Shown here piece after piece: positions 1 to 10,081 of a stretch of DNA of 64,000 nt. A program made the position numbers and the translations under genes. Numbering within the stretch: position 1 is the first letter of the stretch; every line of letters begins with the position of its first letter. The notes under the pieces are model-generated. The model was not told the DNA's origin and did not search any database. It saw only the letters and a program-made list of their open reading frames with translations. Source of the DNA: Cyathus striatus (taxonomy: Eukaryota > Basidiomycota > Agaricomycetes > Agaricales > Nidulariaceae); contig JAOVFP010000006.1 in NCBI GenBank assembly GCA_025738555.1, positions 3,782,001 to 3,846,000 of the forward strand. The letters run 5' to 3'.

Positions 1-100
1 ATACTAGAGTTTCAACCAAAGTCCTATCAAAATCTTACCAAGGTTACCATAGTCCTACCAAGGCCTAACCTTGAGACTGTGCAACCCAGAATATCCAACA
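1..100 (+). repeat. 3' end of an LTR (truncated by window edge)
   Basis: The last bases before position 100 (GTGCAACCCAGAATATCCAACA-like, ending CA) match the 3' end of the solo LTR at 27662-27985, which ends GTGCAACCCTGAATATCTAACA-like. The stretch before it shares the 'ACCAAAGTCC...ACCAAGGT' pattern. I infer a member of the same LTR family whose 5' part lies outside the window. The 5 bp after it, TCTAC, would be the target duplication, but the other flank is not visible. Confidence 0.55.
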
Positions 101-1836
101 TCTACCTGTACACATAGTAAATAAATAGTGATCTACATATTGAAGTGGCCTCATGCATCAGGAAACACTGGTATCGAATTTCACCTTCTAATAAGTGTTG
201 ATAACACATGTAAGAAGAAAGTAATGTACCTAATTCTAAATTCTTTACATCTCAATTTTGAGATGCCAGTACTAAGTGCATTGAGCAAGGAAACAGCAGG
301 GAGGGGCTGAGTTCCTGCACTGCCTCCCATAATTAAACAAGAGATATAAAAACCTATTGAAAATATACACAACTCCACAGTATTGGTTTTTAAACTCTTA
401 AACCAATAAAATACATATAATACATTTTACCTTTCAAAACAATGTTACATTCTACACATGAGTAACAGAAACCCAGAACAGACAATATAACTATGGCAAA
501 GTCAGCACAAGATACACAGTACAGATAAAGACAAAACTGACTTACTGAGACCATAAACAACCCAGACCCTGAGACACAAGACACAAGATGGCACTGGCAC
601 AAAGATGATGAGGCAATGAGACTGAGACCATGAGATACAGAGTGTGTCTGCAGGGAGGGGGAAAGGAAGAAAGAACAGACAGTGAGTGTGTACCCCAATG
701 GTCAGGAGTTCATGTGGAAGCAGTAAACCAACCTGAGAGGCTGATGTAAATAAAAATTGATGTGAGCAGCTGGTGCTGCCACATTGGCTGATTACCCAGT
801 TAGGAAGGTAACTGATGGGATGCTCAAATGAGTATGCATTGCAGAAAGGGGACATGTTTGTCTATGCACATGATTGGCTGACCACTGTCTGGGCACTGAC
901 ACAGCAATGCCTTATATATGGACCAGTGAAATGTCTGGAAGATAAATCATATTTTATTACTGTGCAATTTGTAGATAAGTACATAGAAACTGTATATAGT
1001 AGAGGAAGAGGGAAGAAATAAGAGAGGAACTGCCAGGCATTCTTCCCTCCCACAGATAGGATGGTTCAGATGTATCAGATGAGAATCAGAATTAGTTACA
1101 AGATGTTTAGACACCAAGAACTACATACCAAGTTTGCTGAATTGAAATCTGAACACCTTGAACTTTGAACACCTTGAACTTTGAACACTTTGATGTGTGA
1201 ACAAAAATAGCCTGAGTTTAACTTGTCTATTTTTAACTTGTTCTAAATTTGGAATAGAATTGATTGCACCCCTTGAACTAAGTGAACTTACACCTTGGGA
1301 TTTGACTATTATTATTGTATTTGGAATTTCTATTCTAAGTACATAAGAATTACTTAACTTGTTGCATGACTCAATAGTGTAAATATAAAATAGATTGGTT
1401 CTGGTTTTGGTTCAGACTGTGGTTGTGGACTTCAAAACCATGGGGGAACTGTGAACCAAAATCCTTCTGTGAATTACATTTTTAATTAATCCACAGGTGG
1501 TTTTGGTTTTGGTTTTGGTTCTGTGCCCTTTGGTTCATTTACAATTAACATTCATAAATATTATTCCTACTGTCTTTTAAGGTAGTTGGCTTATATGGAT
1601 GTTTTGACTTCTCAAAAAGGGAGTTTGAGAATATGAAGTATAACATATTAATCAGTAGATGTTCCAGCTACATGTATGGAAATAAGACTATATCACACTG
1701 TTGTAAGATCTAGTGGAAGAACATTTAGATAGAATTAGAATTATTGAACTAATAAGTCACTGAATAGATTTAAATTATGATATAATTGCTAAGATTTCTC
1801 ATATAACCATAGAAGCAGCTGGGAACAAAAACACCT
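101..1836. other. Intergenic; small repeats only
   Basis: I see no supportable gene. There is a three-copy tandem of about 17 bp around 1150-1195 (GAACACCTTGAACTTT), a GGTTTT-rich run at 1495-1530, and one copy of a dispersed repeat with the palindrome CTTTTAAGG at about 1562-1640. Related copies lie at 42160 (+) and 29285 (-). Confidence 0.6.
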
Positions 1837-2515
1837 GGCTCAATAATTATTCCAATAATTATCTCAACTGATAAGACACAGCTAACTTTATTTCGAAACA
1901 AGACAGCCTATCCTTCCAATTGGAAATATTCCAAAAGAGATATGCCAGAAACCATCAGCAAGAGTATATGTATTGCTTAGATATTTACCAACTACACATT
2001 TAGAGGGTGTTACCAATAAGTCTTGTTGGCAACATATGCTTGCCAATCTATATCATGCATGTATATCACCTATATTAAAACCACTGGAGACACTTAGTGA
2101 AAAGGGATTTAATATGACTACTGCTGATGGTTGTTTGCAGCACATGTATTCATTATTTGCTGTGTTTATAGAAGTCTATCCAGAGCAAGTCTTAACACCT
2201 TGTGTATACTGTGGAGATTGCCCAACTTGACCTTCTGTTAAACTTGAGTTGGAAGGCTTTGATTTAGATCTATCATATTCATATTATGATCTTAATGCCA
2301 TTTTAGATGTGCTTGATTCATTTTATGTAAATACTGCAGCCTTCAACAAATTTGCCAAGAATCTTGAGTGAAACCTGTAATTGATCCTTTTCAGAAAAAC
2401 CTTCCACATGTGAATATTTTCTTCATCAATTTCATCAAAGTAGTATAAAGCATCTTGTAGCATAAGTTATTAAGGCATTTAGTGAAACTGAAATTTATGC
2501 ATGCTGTGGACTGTA
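1837..2515 (+). pseudogene. Plavaka-like (CACTA/EnSpm-type) transposase relic
   Basis: Several consecutive plus-strand blocks match the core of the basidiomycete Plavaka transposase family as I know it. They are an 'IISTDKTQLTLFRNK' block near 1850-1910, 'GNIPKEICQKPSAR' near 1920-1960, 'LRYLPTTHLEG' and 'LANLYHACISPILKPL' at 1975-2080, 'VYPEQVL' near 2175, 'DPFQKNLPHVNIF' near 2385, and 'SIKHLVA' then 'VIKAFSETEI' near 2450-2500. The reading frame shifts between blocks and contains TGA stops at 2228 and about 2369 and a TAA near 2465, so it is not functional. In the family these blocks belong to the DDE-type catalytic protein of a cut-and-paste transposon. Neither end of the original element is recognisable here. 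The family assignment is strong; the exact limits are approximate. Confidence 0.8.
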
Positions 2516-2734
2516 CAGCATGTGCACATGCACAAGCTAGCCATAGTGTAATGTATAACTATATAAATAACACCAAGTTAGTGTAATGGTTATACACACC
2601 ATGGTGTGAATGAATGTTATGTAATCATCACAACAATACTGGTTCAAACTATACAACTATGCCATGCTCTACTAATTTATTTATAATGCAAGTAAGTATA
2701 GTAAATAATAAACTACTAATTAATACAAGCTACC

Positions 2735-2965
2735 TGGAATTCGGTATAGCAAATTCCTCTGGGATTCCAGCTGAAAGGTGGAATTTGGCCAATAATCCAG
2801 ATTCCATATGGAATCCATCTGGACCAGAAAATGAAAATTTGGCAGGTGTCTCTGCCAAAACAAGTCCGCCTGGAGTCCAGATGGAGTCCATGGAAATTCC
2901 TTGGACTTTCCGGGGAGTCTGCAGATTCTGTCTGGACTCTGGATGGAATTTAGGGGGGAGGGTAA
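2735..2965. repeat. Bi-oriented short-motif array (TGGAATCC/GGATTCCA type)
   Basis: The motif TGGAATTCC, TGGAATCC, TGGACTCC and their complements recur about a dozen times in both orientations, giving many overlapping imperfect palindromes. The array ends in a G-run followed by GGTAAAGACC near 2955-2975. That resembles the GGGGGAGTGTAAA ends of the elements at 47784-48535 and 51188-52548. It has no coding potential that I trust. Confidence 0.55.
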
Positions 2966-3382
2966 AGACCTTGGTTGAAAAAGGATTGGATTTATGTGTC
3001 TATCTAGTAACATTTATATACCTTTTGTACTACCTATTGCTAGATCATTCTCAATACATCTTCTAGGATTTAGCTGTCTAAAGTCTCTTCTATAATATTT
3101 TACTACTGCTACTGGAACATTCTCAATGGTTCAGTTAAGTTGTAGATACTTTGAGAGCACCTTTTACCATTATGCAAGTCCAGAGCAGCCCATACTTGGT
3201 AATCTCAGACTTTCCTATTTAAATGCTTCTTACTCCTTAGATATTTAATTGATAAGATCAAATCGGATTGAGCAGCACAGCTGCAAAGTGATGAAATGAC
3301 AAGATACAGAGATGAAATGGGAAGGGAAAGAAGAGAAAGGGCAAAGAAATATGTTAACTCTATGAATAGTTGAATATCCATA

Positions 3383-3616
3383 ACAGTCTGCTTGTGCTGC
3401 TCCCATGCAGTTTTCAGTAGAGGCTGTCCATCTATCTGGAAACAACCACGCACTCAGATGTAGTCCTTATATTATAGCAGGCTGAGGATTCATAAGATGA
3501 ATGACTTATTTGGAGAGACAAAACACTCTTACCTCGATTGTAAAGCAGTGTCCAGGCATCATAACACCAGGGTCTTCATTTCCTAACATGTGTGCAACCA
3601 TGTTAGTGACACCAGA
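3383..3616 (-). pseudogene. Methionine aminopeptidase C-terminal fragment
   Basis: Two minus-strand blocks joined by a plausible 51-nt intron (3532-3482, GTAAGA...CAG) resemble the C-terminal half of methionine aminopeptidase. Exon one encodes '...GNEDPGVMMPGHCFTIE', the family's 'PG..FTIEP' segment, whose Glu is a metal ligand. Exon two continues in frame as 'PAII*GLHLSAWLFPDRWTASTEN..GAAQAD', matching the 'WPD.WTA.T.DG..SAQFEH' region. A TAA stop (expected CAA) interrupts exon two, and the final metal ligand expected as Glu is Asp, so this is a relic. I could not find the N-terminal half, with its pita-bread core and the Asp-Asp-His ligands, upstream to 4300. The enzyme removes initiator methionine from cytosolic proteins; a working copy must lie elsewhere. 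The minus-strand ORFs overlapping here in other frames are shadows. Confidence 0.6.
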
Positions 3617-4889
3617 GAGCAACAAGAGACACAGCCTTATAGTTTTTTATAAGCTATTATTTCTTTACTAATTGTAAATGTCTGTTAAATGAGAAGGTAG
3701 TGGGCCCTGCCACTTGCCGGCCATATTCTTATATTTAAGTATTGCAAGATTAGCCTGATATGCCTGACAGACATACAACATGTATAAGCATATTTTTTGC
3801 AATATCTACATAATATAATTCACTCACCTGCAATCACACTTGGATTATCTAAGCATTGGAGTGAGGTCTGAACTGCCAATGATCATGCTATTTATAGTCA
3901 CACCCACTAAGGACATAATAAACATAGAAGCAGTGGTGATTATAGTAAGGAATTAGCAGGAAAACACGTATATAGAACCCCAGTGGCACTTGATTTGCCC
4001 TAAGCAGATGGTAATGTGACACATCAAGGTCACAGGATGGTTCCCCCGGTGCTACCCACCCAAAGCAGCCAGTACTATCAAAGCACCCATCAAGCACCAA
4101 CAGCCATTGTCATCACTCTGGACTTGAGCTAAATCAGCCCTTGGCATCTTGTGAAATTACATCTCAACCTGATCTGCTGATCAAAGCAAATGGACCATAG
4201 ATCTGAAGCCGTGTGTGCTGATGGTTCCTGCAACGTCAACATCTTCCTCGGGCTCCTCTAAATAGCCAACAAAATGAGCTTAAGCAGCTCATGAGTCGGC
4301 CTCCACCCGTCCGCCGGATCCGAGAGAGCATTAAGGTTAACTTTGATATGTGGTGGAATGTGGTGTTTTTGCCTTAAGTACGGTTGTAGAACGATGATCG
4401 GGTATGGTTGGTGATCGCATTAGGATCAGTAGGTGCTCTTGGTGTTCTGCGTACTATATCCCTCGTATTAGGCTAAGTCAAAGTGATTATATGTGACATA
4501 ACATACTTTCCAGGAACTGGAGCAGTCTTGGGATGATGACACCCATGCCCATAGACATCTACACCCTGGCACTGATATCCTGGATCAAACGACGGATACG
4601 CATACGCGGCGCGCGCGTCCGTGCTGTAAACAGCGAATCGTACAAGTGAGAACCTTGCGAGCTACTTACAGAATATCGACCAGCTCTTGGGGGTGACTGT
4701 ACATCGGTAGGAGGCACCGCCACCTCCACCACCACTACTAGAGTGCGAATCTGAGCCGTCCGAAGAACGGCTGTACGACCTCAGGACGTACAATGCGTAC
4801 GAGTCGGTGTAATACGATGTGTATGGTATATCGACTCTTTGCTGCATCGCTGAGTCTGCAACGCACGGGAAGGACAAAGCAGAGCAATG
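3617..4889. other. No gene seen
   Basis: Short ORFs on both strands lack recognisable domains. The minus-strand ORF 4898-4662 has a Ser/Gly run only. Composition changes at about 4200 from AT-rich, CpG-poor sequence to the CpG-containing sequence that continues into the R1 repeat. Confidence 0.5.
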
Positions 4890-7800
4890 GTGAATCACGT
4901 AAGATATCAGCTAGACTCATGAGTTCAAATTATGGAGCTGGGGTAAGTTTTCAGTTCGAATCTGAGTGGACTGGTCTTGGAGTCGAGTCCGACATCGACA
5001 GTGTGGATGATGTTTGATGATGTTGTGCTAAAGCCTTGAACGTTGTCTTGGCTCGCCTGCAACTCTCCCACGTGCAAACTTCCGGATCCGAGGTCTCTCT
5101 TCAAACAACGTCATCTCTGCCCATCTCTCTTATCTGTTCAGCCCAGTTCAACCTAGTTTGAGCCTCCCACTCGCGACGCGCAACCAGCTTGCAGTGACAT
5201 TACGCCTCCTCGAATCACCTCCATCCAACAATCGGTACGTTATCACAGTCCAGCTTGTCTTCTATTCTCTTCTAACAACATTGTATAATTCACCCTTACA
5301 GTTACACAGCTACAGAGAGCAGCACGATAATGCTCTCTTGAAGTCGTTGGCTTTTGTGCGCAGAAGTGGCACGTTAACGCGTCGCGAACGAGTGAACATC
5401 GGGGCGGGGTATGCATGCGCAAGGGTATGTCGCACCCTCCTCGCTTTCCCTCCTTCCTATTCCCCTTCTCTATCTCGACCTGGTCTTTTGTACACCTTCA
5501 CCGTCCACCATGGCTCGTCTTCTGTTTTACATCCTCTCCCCTCCACCCTTCCTCCCTGTTAGCTCATTAATCCACCACCTGAGACCTCCCTTCCCCCGCT
5601 TTATTCCTATACCTTCCCTCCTCTCCCCTCAAAGACTCGCAGGCCTCGCACATCTTACTTCAACTACATAACTTCTTTATTCCCATGCCAACTCTTCCTT
5701 CCTCCTTTCCCATCGTCTAAGCTCGCTCACACCCTTCCAACAGAACACCCTTCGGACGCGTAACATTGAACCAAATGGGGGACGCCACAACCAAGCTGTA
5801 GGCCCTCTACTACTAGTACACCATTAGCGTAGACAGTCTTTTTAGGAACCGTTTCGTGCATGCATGACGAATTGGTATGAGTGTAACTGCAAAGGCTGGG
5901 GCGGGTGCTGTCGACGGGAGGAAAGGCAAGATGAACGTGCTGGGTATGGATGGGGCAACGACAAATCGTGTAAGCATACCTCGTCTCGTCTTCTTTCTCC
6001 ACCTTAGTCCCCACCTTCCACCTTCTTCTCTTCATCCTCAAGTTTTCATCTCCTTGTTCTTTTCTCCCTCCCCTTTCCCGTTTCGTAACGTACTAACACC
6101 CTCTACAGCTCACTCCCCACAGCTTTCCCGTCGATTTCAGGCACGGTCGCTGATCTGCGTATACGTGTAGACTTCAACATCATGCACAGGAGTAGCCAGC
6201 AGGATTCCAGGTTCGTATCGGATGGGGAGGGATGGTGAGTTGCCCTCCCTCTGTTCTCCTTCATCCACCCCTTACGTTCACGTACTAACTAAAGCTATCC
6301 AGCTTACGCACCATATACCACTCATTGATCTTACGCAAGCTTGCTCGTCGTGCAGGATACCATTAGTCTTGTCGACTTTGACATCAAAATGAGGCGTGGG
6401 ACACAGCTTGCTGGATATTCGAGGTGAATATTAGGATTCGTATCGGATAGGGATGTAGGGTAAGTTTCTTTACCCCAGTTCCGTTCTCCCTCCTCTACCC
6501 CTTTTGTTCACGTACTAAGAACACCCTCTCTAGCCCACGCGTCACGAATCTACTCATCGATCTCATGCTGTGCAGTCGACATGACGCACCCGGCAAGAAG
6601 TACGAGGCAAACATTCGGATACGTACGGAAGGGCGTGAGGAAGCGAGGAGGGAAGGGGGTGCAGATGAAGAGGGGGTCAGGTGATTCCACATTGCCAGCA
6701 CAGAGCGTGTGAATGAATAGCCCTCAAGCCTCCTCATCTCTTCATTCTGTTCTGTTCTGTTCCCCTTTCCACGTGCTTACGCCCTCTGTAGTCACAGCTA
6801 CAGAGGGTGCAAATGATGGAGGTTCGTATCGGAATGGCTTTGTGCGAGGAAGGGAGAACCAGGAGGTATGATGAAGTGTGAGTTGATTTGGAGTTGATCC
6901 TTCTCCGCTCGTGTACAGGAGGTTGTGTCTCTTGCACCGGGGGTGCGGATGGATAGGGGAACGGCAGATGCCACGATACCACCGCAGAGCGAGTGGACGA
7001 ATAGCCCTCAAGCTTTATCTCTTCATTCTGTTCTGTTGCGTTCTTCTTTCCGTTTCATTCACATGCTTAAACCCTCTTCAGCTCACAACGCCTGAAAGAC
7101 GTAAACGTTGCGGCTTTTATCGAAATGCCCTTGTACGAGGAGGAGAAGAGGGAGGAGGGAAGGTAAGTTTAAGTACGCTTCCTTTGCTTGTGTATGAGTG
7201 GCGGATGCGGATGTGAATTGATGATACCACGATACCAGTGCAGAGCATGTGGATAAATAGCCCTCAAGCTTCTTCATTCCTTCGTCCTGTTCTTCTTTGT
7301 TACCCTTTCCATATTGTTCACGTACTTACGCCCTCTGCAGCTCACAGCAGCCAGGGGCACGCGAACGATGGGGCTTTGTATGGAAGGCATTTGTGCGAGG
7401 AAGAGAGGACCAGGAGGGATGATGAAGGGTGAGTTGATCTTTCTCTGCTCGTGTACAATAGGTTGTGTCTCTTGCACTCGGAGTGCAGATGGAGAGGGGA
7501 CGGGTGATGCAACGATACCACCACAGAGCATGTCGACGAGTAGTCCTTCATCATCTCTTCATCCTGTTCAGCTCCTTCCTCCTTTCCATATTGTTCACCT
7601 ACTTATACCCTCTCCAGGTCACTCGGGTAGGAAAACGCCAACAATGGGTTTGTATTGAGCCCCTCTCCAGCTCACCCTTGATGAAGAGCCCACCCATCGA
7701 TCTCGTGCATGCACGCTCATTGTGCAGGGTATGCATGCCAGCGTATGTCGATTTGAGGCATGTGAAGCAGCTTGCAAGAGGCCATGCCAAACGTCGGATT

Positions 7801-8400
7801 CGTATCGGATGGCCCTTGTGCGGGAGGGGAGAAGGGAGGAAGGATGATGAGTTACTTTTCGTTCGTTTGTGTATGTGTGGGAGTTCCTTGCGGGGGTGCG
7901 GATGGGGACAGGGATAGGAACGGGGACAGACGGCAGCATGATACCAACGCAGACTTTGTGAACGCATATCGATTGAGCGTATTGTGTATTCTATCTTGTT
8001 TATGAGATGGGATCGATGATCAGTGGCTGGCGCTGGCACTGGTCATGGCCTTGGTAATGGTGTGTAGAACGATTGACAAATGCTCGTGCTCGTAGAGTCC
8101 ATCTTGTTCCCACATCTAATGTGTATCGACTACTGCAAATCTTCATGACGGCTATAACTACATGATGAGCCTTGGCGTCTCAAGTGCATTCAGTCGCTTG
8201 TGTATCATAAATAGCATGTTATAATAATATACCCTGTCCTTATCTCCATATCTCACGTTCGCCTGCAAAGCTGTAAAATGATAAGATGTAAGATAGACGC
8301 TTCTATGTCTGTCAGCTATAAATACAATATCGATGAGTTGATGCACGAGGTACATATAAGATGGACGTCGATAACGCGGATCTTCGCACACTGACAGCGA
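4890..8400 (+). repeat. R1 dispersed repeat, copy a (CpG-rich, exon-like modules)
   Basis: The segment 4950-5110 (AGTGGACT..., GATGATGTTTG.TGATG, TTGTGCTAAAGCCTTGAAC, CTCGCCTGCAACTCTCCCACGT) recurs at 8660-8815 and 34140-34290. The stretch after it (CCAGCTTGCAATGACATTACGCC...) recurs at 18145 and 34425. From about 6030 to 7960 the repeat becomes a tandem array of units spaced 190-290 bp. Each unit has a branch-point-like TACTAAC or ACTTAC, a pyrimidine tract, CAG, an 80-160 nt block, then GTGAGT or GTAAGT. The blocks share TTCGTATCGGAT, GTCGATCTCACGCACGCTCG and GAGGAAGGGAG. CpG is frequent, unlike the flanking DNA. No single reading frame survives through the modules, so I do not call a protein. 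It could be a decayed multi-exon gene family, a noncoding transcript or a tandem satellite. Confidence 0.7.
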
Positions 8401-8639
8401 CTTGTATGAGTAAGTAAATCAATCATATTATGTATTGCACTTCTATGCTTGCAGGCGCTTTCATCAGACAGCAGTATACCATCGATCATATCATGTAGCT
8501 TCGTCTTCGACTAGTTAATACTTAGTGGAACACCCAGCACGAATCCTCTGATGGTTATACTTGTTGATACCCCTGCTACTTTGGGTTTCCCCAGTATGGG
8601 TCTGTACGAGTGATAAGATAAGACCAATTAATACCAAAC

Positions 8640-8815
8640 CAAAACATCAAGAAATCCCCACAGGTCCAGCGTCGATAGTGAGTGGACTCCTACAGAGAGA
8701 GGATGATGTTTGGTGATGTTGTGCTAGGGCTTTGAACATTGTCCGGGTCTAGACTCGTCACTCGACTCCCATGTACAAGCTTCTCTGAGATCTCTCTTCG
8801 ATCCAACACTGACTG
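8640..8815 (+). repeat. R1 dispersed repeat, copy b (fragment)
   Basis: This fragment matches copy a (4950-5110) and copy d (34140-34290) over 'GAGTGGACTC', 'GATGATGTTTGGTGATGTTG', 'TGCTAGGGCTTTGAACATTG' and 'TCCCATGTACAAGCTTC'. It stops abruptly where the inverted-repeat element at 8813-9885 begins. Confidence 0.65.
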
Positions 8816-9885
8816 TCGTTCGTCTCCCCCACCTGGGACATCACGTGATATTCCAAATTTAGACATATATTCCCGCGCACTTACGCAGACGAATATAAAG
8901 GTGTTTTACTTTACTCAGCTCAGCGTAAGACTGCTTTACACATATATCTGGAAGATGTGGTATAGGGGACAACATTAGCAAGTGTTGGGATAGGAGGTCG
9001 CATTGGAGTGAGGTGGAATAGGAGAGAATATAATTTTTGAGTCCTGACTCCCCAGTGAGTGTTCCAGGTTGACTGCTAAAGCTAAAGCACTATGGAGGAT
9101 GAAATCTCTGTTCAACTGTGTTCTAACTCATCTTCGTCATGTAAACAACTGGTAAATCTGGCTTTTAAGTATTGCAATGCTTTCCATGAATGTGCAAGGG
9201 CCAAAAAAAGAAGTCAGCGTGCAGAGACAAAGAATAAAGATATTACACTGGATCCTCCTCTTGTTGCTGGCGAAAAACGGCACAGAAATTCCGATGTGTT
9301 AATGCCAGAAAAACATATATGCATGAAGGAATTAAACGATATGTGTTGGAATGAAGATGATATCCTAGAAAATAACATAAAATTTAATAGACATGCAACG
9401 CTTCCAGAACTTACCCTAGATATTAAAGTCTGTTGAGCTCAGATGCAGAAGATTGTTTCCAATCTATATGCTCTCGATGTTTAGAAGGGGATGTTGTTGA
9501 ATTCCAAGGGGAGTATTACATCAAGAATGATGAATTGATCAGCAATAGGGAACAAGTGCAAATGGTAGCACAAGAAATTTGGAATATTTCGGGCTATCAT
9601 TGCACCGATACTTATCTTAGCAGTGCTAACTTGTCTCTAATACATGAATACCTCCTTATTAATTTACATACATTATTGGTGCTCTGTTCCTGGTTTGTAC
9701 TTTTGCCTACACTTGCCACTGCCAAGCCGCCGCACCATCTATGTCTCCATGACCATGACATCCTTCTGTACACATCTCAGCAGTGGCCTGTAAGCACATA
9801 CGCGCAATGTAGAGGCCTCTCCGGTTAGAATTATTGCCTGTGCTGGATGTCACGTGATGTCCCAGGTGGGGGAGACGAATGACCA
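8813..9885. mobile_element. TIR-bounded element carrying an unknown ORF
   Basis: The left end reads GTTCGTCTCCCCCACCTGGG then ACATCACGTGATATTCC. The right end, reverse-complemented, reads ATTCGTCTCCCCCACCTGGG then ACATCACGTGACATCC, so about 36 bp of inverted repeat is nearly perfect. The left end abuts the break in an R1 copy, which suggests insertion into R1. I could not see a clean target duplication. The interior holds an unknown ORF (9092-9660). The size (about 1.07 kb) fits a small DNA transposon or a captured gene fragment between inverted repeats. Confidence 0.6.
9092..9660 (+). pseudogene. Unknown ORF inside TIR element, one frameshift
   Basis: An ATG at 9092 opens a 114-codon frame (MEDEISVQLCSNSSSSCKQL...) ending at a TGA near 9434. 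A second frame then continues for about 70 convincing codons (SSDAEDCFQSICSRCLEGDV...). The composition of both parts (acidic, Cys-containing, balanced residues) looks coding, and joining them needs a single frameshift near 9432. The protein would be about 185-190 residues, with a CSRC pair in its second half. I do not recognise the family. It lies within inverted repeats, so it may be an element-encoded or captured protein. The first ORF taken alone could also be a complete 114-residue product. Confidence 0.4.
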
Positions 9886-9924
9886 AGGGTGCTCACGGAT
9901 TAAAGAAAAAGACCCAGGGTCGAT

Positions 9925-9985
9925 TTTTTTTTTTTCACCTCGTCGAGGTACCCTACCTACCTATCGGGATGACTAAGCCAATCAA
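9925..9985 (-). repeat. Poly(A)-linked hairpin motif, copy 1
   Basis: Read on the minus strand, GGTAGGTAGGGT is followed by a 5-bp hairpin (ACCTC-GAC-GAGGT), TG and a run of A. The same order, GGTAGGGTAGGTAGGGT, hairpin, poly(A), occurs at 17915-17965 with different but still paired stem bases. Degenerate versions occur at 29490-29540 and 31945-31975. The arrangement suits the 3' terminus of a LINE- or SINE-like retroposon inserted in minus orientation. Confidence 0.5.
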
Positions 9986-10081
9986 ATTACCAAATATAGA
10001 AGATACATCTATTTTTAGATGCACACATACAGACTAAGTATGCCTTGAGTATGCCTGACTCCAATGTCTACTCAATGTCTC

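Noticed and set aside
5158..5671. 134-codon and 86-codon ORFs in R1 copy a
   Set aside because: They overlap in different frames, run through pyrimidine-rich sequence, and are not conserved as frames in R1 copies c and d.
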